A stretch of DNA of 51,932 nt from Actinobacillus porcinus (lineage in GTDB: Bacteria > Pseudomonadota > Gammaproteobacteria > Enterobacterales > Pasteurellaceae): positions 1 to 51,932 of the forward strand of contig NZ_CABFKI010000015.1 of assembly GCF_901764995.1 (NCBI RefSeq), given 5' to 3'. The first letter of the stretch is position 1, and each line of letters starts with the position of its first letter. The position numbers and the translations under genes are program-made. Below, piece by piece: positions 33,351 to 40,870 of the stretch. Under the pieces are notes generated by a model that worked only from the letters and a program-made list of their open reading frames with translations, had not been told where the DNA came from and made no database searches.

Positions 33351-35873
33351 TTACCAATTATACATATAACCAGCACCCAAGGTGGCTTTGCTTTGGGTAT
33401 CCATACCTACAGAGAATTTAACGCTATGTTTAGCATTTTCAGACGCGCGAGAATACCCCACGGCAATCGCACTTTGTCCATCGCGGTGACCGATACCCAC
33501 ACCAATCCCGGATTGTCCGGCAAGCAACACTTGCGGAATATTGGTCATTGCCGCAGTGGAAGCAATACCCGCATCCGTGCGTTTTTTGTTTTTCTTCACA
33601 TGATCGGCAAGGTTATCAATACGTTGATTGATAATATTTCCTTGTTGGGTTAACTGACGAACATTAACGGCATCCGTGGGTGCAACACCATCTTGAACAT
33701 GAGTGATACGTGTACCTACCGCATCAATACCTTGTTGATTAATGACAGGACCATTTTGAATCACAATGTTTTTGACTTGAATTTCATCAGCCAATTGAAC
33801 CTGTACATCACCATTAGCAGCGGTTGAAGTACGAATATTTTTACCATCGCCTTTTATGTCAACAGCTTTCGTTAAATCAGAGCGAGCGTAAGATTTGCCA
33901 TCATCAGTCGTGGTCATTACACCTGCAACATTCACTACGGCTTCATCTTGAGCATTTGTGGTAATCGAAACACCTGAACCGCCATTAATCGGTTGAGCAG
34001 TCGCCGCAATCGCGCCGTTTTCGTCCACTTTTAAGCCTTTACCTAACTTAGCGGATACGGCATATTGTGTGTTGGTATCTGCCGCAAAAATACCGTCAAA
34101 GTTAATCGCTTGAAGAGCATTAACCGCTTCTACAACGGCATAAAGTTGTGAACCGTTAATGGCATCGGTTGAAGTTTTGGTAACACGACCTGCCGCCACA
34201 TTTTGAATCTGACGTTCATTACCTTCGCTACCAATACTTAATACTGATGTTGGATTTTTACCAGCAAAGCTATATGTTGCTCCTTGAATATCTACACTGG
34301 TAGTCGGAAAAGGTGCAGAAATTACAGTATTCGAGCCTAATGCAATGTTATCACTGGTTGTTACACCTTGAGCAAAAGTGATGTTATTACCCACAAGTAC
34401 GTTACCTTCGCTAACGGTTACGGTATTGTCATTACCCATCACGTTATTGTTCGCTGTTGTCACATTGTTGTGCGTACCGACCACATTTGAGCGAGAGCCT
34501 GTTACGGTATTGCCATAACCAACACCCACTGCTTCATTACCAGACACATACGCCTGATTACCGATAGCAATAGCACGACCTTCTAACGAGCCTAATACTT
34601 GTGAAAGACTGGTATAGCCATCACCCAAGCCTAATTCTGTCGCTTTGTCGTTCAACTCTTTGATCGCTTCTTCGAGTTTTACGACACGCTCTGCTTCCGT
34701 GATTTCACGAGTTTTTACGGCTTCGTCATAAGCAGCAACTTTAGCGTTGTATTCAGCAAGAGCTGTATCGTAAGATGTTAATGCAGCTTCAATTTGATTA
34801 TACATATTGATAGCCACTGTTTCATCGTAAGGTTTTTCACCTCTATCATCGTGGAATGAATTTAAAGAGTAATTAGTCACTCTATCTAATTCTTTTGAAT
34901 AATATTCACCATATTCTTTTTGTGTTAATAATTTTGTGATCTCAACAGATAAAGCTTCATTATCTACAATTAATTGCGCTTGAGTTTCTGTTAAGCTATT
35001 TGGATTTTTAGTTTGATACACTGTTAAAAGTGCTTCATACAATGCACTATTTTGATTTTCATATTCTGCTAATTTAGTTTGAATATTTGTCACATATTCA
35101 CTAGTGAAATCATTTACTGTTGAAGATTTGCTATCAACAAAACTTTGATACAATGCTTTCATTGAATCTAATGTCACTGCACGCATTTTTTCTTCAGTAT
35201 TAAATTTTAACTGGTCTTTAATAGGTTCATAAAAATTTTTATATACTGATGATGCGTCATTTCTGATTTGTTCATTAATATCGAAAGAATTTACATTTCC
35301 TAAAATGAATGTAACTTGTTCAAAAACGCCATCACTTCCTAGACTCCAAACGTAACCAGAAGTCTCTTTAAATGGATTAGCTAAAATAGAACCCTCAACA
35401 GGACGTAATGTTGGTGCAACCGCCTTTAATGGATCAACTGGTGGAGTTTCTTTTGAATATTCTGTAATTTTTTGATCGATTTCTTTTAAGTGAGTAAATG
35501 TTTCTTTACCTAACCCATCACCCACTGCCCCACTATTCACACCAATGGCGATCGTATCATTAGCTAACGCTGCTGACACATACCCATTAGCTGTCGCATT
35601 ATTACTTGCGGTTGCTTGTTGTCCGATGGCGGTCCCGTTAGTATCTGCTTTAGCATTGACACCAACCGCAGTTCCCCCGGTTTGAGCTGTTGCACCTTGA
35701 CCGTAAGTGGTGATTTCGTTGGTTGTTTCTGCGAATGCAGATGAAGAAAGACCTAAAATAGCAAGTCCGACTACTTTAGCTACTGATGAAAGTTTACCTT
35801 TTGATTTGGCAAGTTCTGATACAACAACAGCTTGACCATGCGCATTACGCTTTACCATGTATTTTTTATTCAT
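33351..35873 (-). CDS. Trimeric autotransporter adhesin (YadA/Hia type)
   Basis: An 840-aa surface adhesin. The N-terminus is an extended signal peptide region (MNKKYMVKRNAHGQAVVVSE, then SVAKVVGLAILGLSSSAFA). It has YadA-head repeats (GTAIGQQATASNNATANG and VGVGYGNTVTGSRSNVVG), a long coiled-coil stalk insertion (about residues 130-440) with little similarity to the head, and neck motifs (TSTDAINGSQLYAV, PTDAVNVRQL). The C-terminal YadA anchor (GVGIGHRDGQSAIAVGYSR to GAGYMYNW) ends in Trp. Such proteins bind host surfaces. Its location between the accessory block and the OmpA-like gene shows that the ICE carries virulence cargo. Confidence 0.9.
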   Translation of the reverse strand: MNKKYMVKRNAHGQAVVVSELAKSKGKLSSVAKVVGLAILGLSSSAFAETTNEITTYGQGATAQTGGTAVGVNAKADTNGTAIGQQATASNNATANGYVSAALANDTIAIGVNSGAVGDGLGKETFTHLKEIDQKITEYSKETPPVDPLKAVAPTLRPVEGSILANPFKETSGYVWSLGSDGVFEQVTFILGNVNSFDINEQIRNDASSVYKNFYEPIKDQLKFNTEEKMRAVTLDSMKALYQSFVDSKSSTVNDFTSEYVTNIQTKLAEYENQNSALYEALLTVYQTKNPNSLTETQAQLIVDNEALSVEITKLLTQKEYGEYYSKELDRVTNYSLNSFHDDRGEKPYDETVAINMYNQIEAALTSYDTALAEYNAKVAAYDEAVKTREITEAERVVKLEEAIKELNDKATELGLGDGYTSLSQVLGSLEGRAIAIGNQAYVSGNEAVGVGYGNTVTGSRSNVVGTHNNVTTANNNVMGNDNTVTVSEGNVLVGNNITFAQGVTTSDNIALGSNTVISAPFPTTSVDIQGATYSFAGKNPTSVLSIGSEGNERQIQNVAAGRVTKTSTDAINGSQLYAVVEAVNALQAINFDGIFAADTNTQYAVSAKLGKGLKVDENGAIAATAQPINGGSGVSITTNAQDEAVVNVAGVMTTTDDGKSYARSDLTKAVDIKGDGKNIRTSTAANGDVQVQLADEIQVKNIVIQNGPVINQQGIDAVGTRITHVQDGVAPTDAVNVRQLTQQGNIINQRIDNLADHVKKNKKRTDAGIASTAAMTNIPQVLLAGQSGIGVGIGHRDGQSAIAVGYSRASENAKHSVKFSVGMDTQSKATLGAGYMYNW

Positions 35874-36237
35874 ATAAAAGACCTTTTATTAAAAAAAACA
35901 GGCATTAACTATAAATAAAATTAAAATCAATTTTAATAACAAATTAAATTTGTGATTTTAAGACTTTAATCGAGTACAAATAGAAATGGTGATGAATAAG
36001 AACGTAAGAATGAGAAAGGAAAGATGATGAACTGGTAATGTGAGAAAATCAGTTAACATTAATAAAATTTAAAATTACATTGATAACAGTATCATTAAAT
36101 GATACGTTTGACTATGAATTTCAACCAACTTAGGAGAAGCTGAATTTTGGCTTATTGAAAGATTAATCAAAACATGATCTGCCCCTAAGAGCCGGATGAA
36201 ACAGCCGGCTCGTTAAGGTGCAGATCAAAATGAGATA
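35874..36237. other. AT-rich intergenic region with a long hairpin
   Basis: This gap holds the adhesin promoter region (very AT-rich, 35880-36120). At 36175-36227 lies a long inverted repeat: TGATCTGC with GCAGATCA outside and GAGCCGG with CCGGCTC inside. The hairpin follows the RadC stop by about 10 bases, so it may be its terminator or a small structured RNA. I see no gene. Confidence 0.5.
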
Positions 36238-36711
36238 TTACAAATCAAGATTTTCAGCAAAACTATAAGTAGTTGTACCGCCTACAATGATGTGATCAAG
36301 TAAACGAATATCAAATAGTGCTGCTGCATCTTTGATTTTTGTCGTGATATTTCTATCAGACTGACTTGGTGTAACTTGGCCGGAAGGATGGTTATGGGCA
36401 AGAATTAATGCAGCTGCGTTAAGCTCGAGTGCTCGTTTAATCACTTCCCTTGGATAAACCGCAGTCGCATTGATTGTGCCTTGAAATAAGATTTCAGCAG
36501 AAAGCAATTTATGTTGGTTATCTAAAAATAACACCATAAATTCTTCACGCTCTTTTAAACCTAATTTCATTTTCAAAAAATCCATCACCATTGACGGATC
36601 ATTGAATGTTATCCCTGATTGATAAACAGGGGATTGTTCCATCACTTTAGCCATTAATAACGCTGCTTGTTCAATTACAGCATTTTCATTTGCAGTTAAA
36701 AATTTACACAT
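36238..36711 (-). CDS. radC: RadC-family JAB/MPN protein
   Basis: A 157-aa protein starting MCKFLTANENAVIEQAALL at 36711; the longer frame runs into the leader. It has the JAMM metal motif ILAHNHPSGQVTPSQSD and the upstream Glu in KLLSAEILFQGT, so it is a short RadC without the N-terminal helix-hairpin-helix part. RadC-like proteins are frequent on ICEs and phages; their function is unsettled, with DNA repair or antirestriction suggested. A dual-hairpin leader precedes it. Confidence 0.88.
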   Translation of the reverse strand: MCKFLTANENAVIEQAALLMAKVMEQSPVYQSGITFNDPSMVMDFLKMKLGLKEREEFMVLFLDNQHKLLSAEILFQGTINATAVYPREVIKRALELNAAALILAHNHPSGQVTPSQSDRNITTKIKDAAALFDIRLLDHIIVGGTTTYSFAENLDL

Positions 36712-36734
36712 AACTTGTTTCTCCAATAAAAAAA

Positions 36735-36782
36735 GGGAAACAAGTCTCCCCAATAGGAAAGCTATGTTTCCCATAGGGGTGA
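36735..36782 (-). promoter_or_regulatory. Dual-hairpin leader, copy G
   Basis: On the minus strand GGGAAACA pairs with TGTTTCCC followed by TTTTTTT. The alternative is CCCCTATGGGA with TCCTATTGGGG. The 3' arm GACTTGTTTCCC is complementary to GGAGAAACAAGTT, the ribosome site of the gene at 36711. Confidence 0.72.
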
Positions 36783-36811
36783 GTAAATATAGAAATGAAT
36801 AATAAAAGTGA

Positions 36812-37462
36812 TTATGCCCAAAGTAATCTGGCTAATTTCACTTTTTTCTCAAATTCATTGACGTCTTTTTTCGCATAAGTCAGCGAGTAAGCATGAGCAC
36901 GCTTTTCGGGATGTGTTTTTAATTCCTGATGTTTTTCTTTAGCTTGCGCCAATTTAAACTCAAAGAATTCAACACTTTCGGGCATAGATAAATCAATTTT
37001 ATCCGCCATTAATTCCCAATAGGCAATTTTGCTGCTATAGCTTTCAGCTTTTCGCATTTCGTCAACTGCCTTATCCATTCTACGCGCATTGCGCTCAATT
37101 AAAGCACGATGTCGTTTTTCGCTATGATGTCCAATTTTAATTGGCTCACCTAAACGAAGAAATTCGCGCCCTTCATTCGCAGCTTCACAGTATTTTTCAC
37201 TGCGAATCATTGCATTATGCGCATAACCTTGATAACGCTCTGCTTTCATTGCTGCACGAGTTTGACTATTTGAGCCATCACAACGGACGAAAGAATAGAA
37301 GAAAAATCCGTCTTGTTGTTTGACAAGATTATGGATTTCAACTTCGGTTTCATTACCATATTTGCTCGTCAGTATAATGCAATCACCTTTAGCATGTGCT
37401 TCAGGGCATTTTGCAACATAAACATTTGGTGCGAATTTAGCGTAAGAATTTGTAGTAGTCAT
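36812..37462 (-). CDS. DUF3560-type protein
   Basis: A 216-aa protein starting MTTTNSYAKFAPNVYVAKCP at 37462. The middle and C-terminal part with HHSEKRHRALIERNARRMDKA is typical of the DUF3560 family found on ICEs and plasmids. It is soluble, highly charged and helical toward the end. The longer open frame upstream translates the leader and is not a real extension. Function unknown. Confidence 0.75.
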   Translation of the reverse strand: MTTTNSYAKFAPNVYVAKCPEAHAKGDCIILTSKYGNETEVEIHNLVKQQDGFFFYSFVRCDGSNSQTRAAMKAERYQGYAHNAMIRSEKYCEAANEGREFLRLGEPIKIGHHSEKRHRALIERNARRMDKAVDEMRKAESYSSKIAYWELMADKIDLSMPESVEFFEFKLAQAKEKHQELKTHPEKRAHAYSLTYAKKDVNEFEKKVKLARLLWA

Positions 37463-37483
37463 CGTATTTCTCCTAAAAAATAA

Positions 37484-37528
37484 AGGGAAATACGATACCC
37501 ACAAGGGAGTTGTATTTCCCTTTGGGGT
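37484..37528 (-). promoter_or_regulatory. Dual-hairpin leader, copy E
   Basis: On the minus strand GGGAAATAC pairs perfectly with GTATTTCCC, then a TTTATTTTTT run. The alternative is CCCCAAAGGG with CCCTTGTGGG. The 3' arm ATCGTATTTCCCT is complementary, with one bulge, to AGGAGAAATACGAT, covering the ribosome site up to the start codon at 37462. Confidence 0.75.
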
Positions 37529-37547
37529 AGTTAATGTTAAAAATAAA

Positions 37548-37877
37548 TTAATGAACTCGATTTTTTTCAATACAATTCCAGTAATCATCGACAGTACAAA
37601 TATCCCAATCGTTAATCACTAAATGTGTATCAATCGAATTGACCCAAAAGAAAATATCTAAATCATTCTCTTCTAAGCCTGTTTCATCACAGAAATGTGA
37701 AAGTACTCGTCCAAGCACTAAACTTTGATAGACATTGCCAAGCACAGGAAGCTCTTTACTTTCCCGAGCTATTTCCCATACTTCATCATCATTAACCCAA
37801 TCACGGTAATGATAAAGAATATCTTCCCAAGCACTGCATTTCGGTGAACAATTAAGTGGTATATTGAAAAATGACAT
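37548..37877 (-). CDS. Hypothetical acidic protein (109 aa)
   Basis: A 109-aa acidic soluble protein starting MSFFNIPLNCSPKCSAWEDI. It is rich in Asp, Glu and Trp, with a C-terminal VINDWDICTVDDYWNC. The charge and size are like DNA-mimic antirestriction proteins, but no specific family can be named. A leader with the shared dual-hairpin plan precedes it. Confidence 0.6.
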   Translation of the reverse strand: MSFFNIPLNCSPKCSAWEDILYHYRDWVNDDEVWEIARESKELPVLGNVYQSLVLGRVLSHFCDETGLEENDLDIFFWVNSIDTHLVINDWDICTVDDYWNCIEKNRVH

Positions 37878-37899
37878 CGTATTTCTCCTAAAAAATAAA

Positions 37900-37945
37900 G
37901 GGAAATACGACACCCAAAAGGGAGTTATATTTCCCTTTGGGGGTA
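37900..37945 (-). promoter_or_regulatory. Dual-hairpin leader, copy F
   Basis: On the minus strand GGGAAATATAA pairs with GTATTTCCC. The alternative uses CCCCCAAAGGG with CCCTTTTGGG. The 3' arm TCGTATTTCCCT is complementary to AGGAGAAATACGA before the ATG at 37877. Very similar to copy E. Confidence 0.75.
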
Positions 37946-37959
37946 GATAGTGAAAGGTC

Positions 37960-38406
37960 TTATTTAGATAATAATTGTTGATCTTGAGCGTACTGTAGAG
38001 AAAATTGTCGTTTACCCACAATCTCTTCTACTTTATTTTCAGAAAGACCTGCATCAAGTAGCTCTTTTCTTAACGTTTCAATAGAGCGATTAAACGCTTC
38101 TCTTGCACGTTGTACGCCATCAACAATAAATTGCGCATTAAAATCATCTTTTAATTCATAAAATTGAATATTCGATGCGCAATGAGCAAACCATTCAAAA
38201 CGAGCAGCAACTTCTTGCAACGCAAGTGTGCCATGTGCTTGTTTTATTCCTGTTTCGCTTAAATAAACAGTACCTTGTATATTGGTGAAACCGTGTTTTT
38301 TAAGAATACGTTGAATATCCGCATACGCATTTTTCCGGTTTGGATGATGGTATTGTGCTTCTAAACAGTGCGTATCCATATCAAACACAATTAAAGTACG
38401 ATTCAT
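37960..38406 (-). CDS. vapD: VapD-like (Cas2-fold) endoribonuclease
   Basis: A 148-aa protein. The first 60 residues (LIVFDMDTHCLEAQY, AYADIQRILKKHGFTNIQGTVY) follow the VapD/Cas2-like ferredoxin fold with the Asp of the FDxDTxCL motif. VapD is an RNase known from Haemophilus plasmids and genomes and linked to persistence in host cells. The second half is helical and extends beyond the usual VapD length of about 95 aa. Located between accessory genes; no VapX-like partner is evident. Confidence 0.75.
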   Translation of the reverse strand: MNRTLIVFDMDTHCLEAQYHHPNRKNAYADIQRILKKHGFTNIQGTVYLSETGIKQAHGTLALQEVAARFEWFAHCASNIQFYELKDDFNAQFIVDGVQRAREAFNRSIETLRKELLDAGLSENKVEEIVGKRQFSLQYAQDQQLLSK

Positions 38407-38439
38407 AAAGAATCTCTATTGTAGATATAAATTGAGTCA

Positions 38440-38697
38440 CTAATTGATAAGTTTCATTAACCCCATCAAAATGCCAACACCTGCCAAAATAAGGCCGGCC
38501 ATTTTATACATTTCAGTGGTGAGTTTAACTTCAAGATCTTTTAAATCACTTTTAGTTGCTAAAGGACTTTGACTTTGTTCAAGTGCTTCATCAATGGCAT
38601 CGGCTAAAGCTTCAGCCTGAGCTACATCTTGACCACTTTCTTGAAGTTTTTTCACAAATTTCAATTTATCAAAACGTAGTGTCATAGATAACTCCAT
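38440..38697 (-). CDS. DUF1640-type coiled-coil membrane protein, copy 1
   Basis: An 85-aa protein starting MELSMTLRFDKLKFVKKLQE after AAGGAG. It has the DUF1640/CCDC90-like plan: FDKLKFVKKLQESG, QAEALADAIDEALE, LATKSDLKDLEVKL coiled coil, and a C-terminal membrane helix (MAGLILAGVGILMGLMKL). Two paralogues follow in tandem upstream (38773 and 38945). It should be an inner-membrane protein with a cytoplasmic coiled coil. Confidence 0.78.
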   Translation of the reverse strand: MELSMTLRFDKLKFVKKLQESGQDVAQAEALADAIDEALEQSQSPLATKSDLKDLEVKLTTEMYKMAGLILAGVGILMGLMKLIN

Positions 38698-38721
38698 TAT
38701 AAATCTCCTTATTGAATAATA

Positions 38722-38760
38722 TCAGGGAGATTTACCCACAGGGATAAATATCCCTGAAGG
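38722..38760 (-). promoter_or_regulatory. Dual-hairpin leader, copy H
   Basis: On the minus strand CAGGGATATTT pairs with AAATCTCCCTG, or the 5' part folds on itself as CAGGGA / TCCCTG. The 3' arm TAAATCTCC is complementary to GGAGATTTA, the ribosome site of the gene at 38697. Confidence 0.72.
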
Positions 38761-38772
38761 ATGTGATTTAAA

Positions 38773-38940
38773 TTAATTGATAAACTTCATTAATCCCATC
38801 AAAATGCCAACGCCAGCCAAAATAAGACCGGCCATTTTATACATTTCGGTGGTTAATTCATTTTTCAATTTTGCCATTTCAAGCTGTAAATCAACCTTAG
38901 TCGCTAATTTATCAAAACGCTGTGTCATAGATAATTTCAT
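38773..38940 (-). CDS. DUF1640-type membrane protein, short copy 2
   Basis: A 55-aa short paralogue, start MKLSMTQRFDKLATKVDLQL (a second Met lies one codon earlier). It keeps the N-terminal RFDKL and the C-terminal segment TEMYKMAGLILAGVGILMGL, which is nearly identical to copy 1. The central QAEALADAIDEAL part is deleted. Its start lies within 5 bases of the stop of copy 3, so it is translationally coupled to it. Confidence 0.7.
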   Translation of the reverse strand: MKLSMTQRFDKLATKVDLQLEMAKLKNELTTEMYKMAGLILAGVGILMGLMKFIN

Positions 38941-38944
38941 CATA

Positions 38945-39265
38945 TTAATTGATAAGCTTCATCAAGCTCATTAATACGCCAACACTTGCAATGATTAAAC
39001 CAGCCATTTTATACATGGTTGCATTTAAGGTTGTCATCAAACGAGCTTCCAAATTAGCCATCTCGACTTTAAAGTCGGAACGTAATTCAGCCATGGCTTG
39101 TTTAAATTCAGTTTTAGTTAACAATTCATTTTGACTCTGCTCCAGAGCTTCATCAAGGGCGTCTGCTAACGTTTCTGCCAATTCAGATTTATCATCCCAA
39201 TTTGCAGCCTGAACTTTTTTAACAAAACGTAATTTATCAAAACGTAGTGTCATAGATAACTCCAT
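38945..39265 (-). CDS. DUF1640-type membrane protein, copy 3
   Basis: A 106-aa paralogue starting MELSMTLRFDKLRFVKKVQA after AGGAG. It has the full plan: FDKLRFVKKVQ, ETLADALDEALEQSQNELLT, a longer coiled coil with ELRSDFKVEMANLEARL, and the membrane helix MAGLIIASVGVLMSLMKLIN. It is the longest of the three tandem copies and probably the ancestral form. Confidence 0.78.
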   Translation of the reverse strand: MELSMTLRFDKLRFVKKVQAANWDDKSELAETLADALDEALEQSQNELLTKTEFKQAMAELRSDFKVEMANLEARLMTTLNATMYKMAGLIIASVGVLMSLMKLIN

Positions 39266-39289
39266 TATAAATCTCCTAAATATATCATA

Positions 39290-39330
39290 TTGGGGAGATT
39301 TACCCATCGGGATAAATATCCCCAACGGGT
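39290..39330 (-). promoter_or_regulatory. Dual-hairpin leader, copy J
   Basis: On the minus strand TTGGGGATATTT pairs with AAATCTCCCCAA. The alternative uses CCCGTTGGGGATA with TATCCCGATGGG. The arm AAATCTCC faces the AGGAGATTTA ribosome site of the gene at 39265. Confidence 0.72.
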
Positions 39331-39342
39331 TAATGTGAAAAT

Positions 39343-39459
39343 TTATCGAGATTTTTTATTTTCAAATAACACATCTCGATAGAACCAAGTTACCCAAATG
39401 GCAAGTGCAATGACAGGTAAAAGAACCATTGCCATAGCGGATATAAGTGCCCAGTTCAT
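39343..39459 (-). CDS. Small single-pass membrane protein (38 aa)
   Basis: A 38-aa peptide starting MNWALISAMAMVLLPVIALA with one membrane helix and a basic tail (ENKKSR). Its ATG overlaps the TGA of the 93-aa membrane gene by 4 bases (ATGA). Together they mirror the pair at 9655-10018. Function unknown. Confidence 0.65.
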   Translation of the reverse strand: MNWALISAMAMVLLPVIALAIWVTWFYRDVLFENKKSR

Positions 39460-39737
39460 AATTGTCTCCTACTATCTTTTCTGTTCTTCAAGACGGTTAA
39501 TGGCTTTGCTTCTATTCTATCGACCAAGTATTCAAAATACAAGCCGATACACCAAGACAATATGCCAAACACCACTAAAGCAAAGGACTCAAGCGTCTCA
39601 ATGCCATCATTAGGAAGAACAAAACCGACAAATCCAATACCTGCAATTGCACCGGCTTTGCGAAGATCTTCACCAAGACGGCGTAATGTTTTAGGTATGA
39701 AAAGCTTAGGTATAATTAGATTGGTTAGATGATACAT
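39456..39737 (-). CDS. Two-helix membrane protein (93 aa)
   Basis: A 93-aa protein starting MYHLTNLIIPKLFIPKTLRR at 39737, with AAGGTGGTG upstream. It has two hydrophobic segments (AGAIAGIGFVGFVLP and FALVVFGILSWCIGLYF) and a basic C-terminus. The pattern LGEDLRKAGAIA resembles LSDDIAKVAILA in the 77-aa protein at 9785. Both are followed by a coupled one-helix peptide. Confidence 0.65.
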   Translation of the reverse strand: MYHLTNLIIPKLFIPKTLRRLGEDLRKAGAIAGIGFVGFVLPNDGIETLESFALVVFGILSWCIGLYFEYLVDRIEAKPLTVLKNRKDSRRQL

Positions 39738-39763
39738 ATCATTCACCACCTTTGATGAATTTA

Positions 39764-39800
39764 GTAGGAATGATTCCACGTAGGAAATCATCCCTACGTT
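39764..39800 (-). promoter_or_regulatory. Dual-hairpin leader, copy K
   Basis: On the minus strand GGGATGATT pairs with AATCATTCC. The alternative is CGTAGGG with TCCTACG. The arm AATCATTCC can also face GGTGAATGAT at the ribosome site of the gene at 39737. Confidence 0.68.
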
Positions 39801-39855
39801 AAGTAAAGGGAAGGCTTGATTTCAAAAGAAATCAAGCCTTATGGATAAGTGATAG

Positions 39856-40266
39856 CTATTCAGAGTCGGACTGTTTCACATATTTTGATTCACCGTCAAT
39901 CTTAATTGATTTAATTTGAATCAACCGACCTTTCAAACTAACACCGGTATCGCCTTTTTTGTGGTATTGACTATCACTTTTATAAGTGAAAGTCTCAACC
40001 CGCATATCAGCCATGACAAACGAAACAAGAACTTTCTTTTTCGCGTCTACTGCGTCTTTGCAGCGTCTGATAAGTGATGCAGTTTCGTCACCTACCGCAT
40101 TCATATCGAAATAACGATATTCAGGCTTATCAGATGAACCCACTAATGCAGCGATACGACAAGCTACGATGTCACCACCCTTTGTATCAATGATGCGAAC
40201 ATCATTAAGATAACCGATACCAGAAGTGTGAAGATTGAAGTAAGAAGTTTGTTTTTGAGTACTCAT
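39856..40266 (-). CDS. DUF3577-family protein
   Basis: A 136-aa protein starting MSTQKQTSYFNLHTSGIGYL at 40266. It has the family signatures FxLHTSGIGYLNDVR, ACRIAALVGSSDKPEYRYFD and the basic/polar segment VDAKKKVLVSFVMADM, with a TGVSLKGRL block near the end. DUF3577 proteins are standard in PFGI-1-class ICEs and their function is unknown; a single-stranded-DNA-binding role is sometimes assumed. A strong dual-hairpin leader precedes it. Confidence 0.88.
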   Translation of the reverse strand: MSTQKQTSYFNLHTSGIGYLNDVRIIDTKGGDIVACRIAALVGSSDKPEYRYFDMNAVGDETASLIRRCKDAVDAKKKVLVSFVMADMRVETFTYKSDSQYHKKGDTGVSLKGRLIQIKSIKIDGESKYVKQSDSE

Positions 40267-40291
40267 AATGTTTCTCCAAATGTAAAAAAAA

Positions 40292-40340
40292 GACGGAGAA
40301 ACATTCCTACCCAATTCGGGAAAAATGTTTCCCGTCAGGG
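40292..40340 (-). promoter_or_regulatory. Dual-hairpin leader, copy L
   Basis: On the minus strand ACGGGAAACATT pairs with AATGTTTCTCCGT and is followed by CTTTTTTTT. The alternative uses CGGGAAA with TTTCCCG. The 3' arm AATGTTTCTCC is perfectly complementary to GGAGAAACATT at the ribosome site immediately before the ATG at 40266. This is the clearest copy. Confidence 0.8.
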
Positions 40341-40700
40341 TAAATGGTTTGATGATAAGGTAATATATGCTTTCAACTCAAAAGAGCACTCTTTTACAGA
40401 AAGCCAAGAGTTTTTTGCCAATATATGGCTAAGGGATTGGTCAATTTGCTTACGCAAACCACAATCTCAAGACCACGATTGTGTTAAAGGAAGAGTCATT
40501 TTTACCGCAGTAAAACCGTAACCTTTCAGACTCTGGCTACTTTCCTTGCTATCAACGATAGCACTAAGGAATTCGTCTTGATACGCAATGTAAACAATTT
40601 TTAAGAAAATAAATAGCTAAAAGTAAAAATTCACAAAAGAGACTTTTTTTGTGATGATGTTATCGCCCAGCGTCATTTTATTGTACTAAGCTAAAAAAGA

Positions 40701-40731
40701 GCCATTAAATGACCCATCATCATTTAATGGC
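40701..40731 (-). terminator. Terminator-like hairpin downstream of topB
   Basis: Twelve-base arms GCCATTAAATGA / TCATTTAATGGC, followed on the minus strand by TCTTTTTTAG. It is about 400 bases after the topB stop. Confidence 0.6.
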
Positions 40732-40870
40732 AAAGGGGATTATATATGTACGATTTTTTATTATTTATATCAACAAAATATTATCGTCACAAATGCAGTA
40801 TAGACAATTTACATCGGATTCCCAATCGTTAATTCAAACTTCTCACAAAATAATTCTTCTCACCAAGAAT

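Noticed and set aside
37463-38021. N-terminal extensions with shared PPKGN-TP-WVSYFPLFFRRNTM peptide on two genes
   Set aside because: The similarity arises because both frames translate the related leaders E and F; real starts follow clear ribosome sites downstream.
40228-40521. Plus-strand ORF of 97 aa near the DUF3577 gene
   Set aside because: Its first third is antisense to DUF3577 and the leader; no start is left for the remainder, so at best a remnant.
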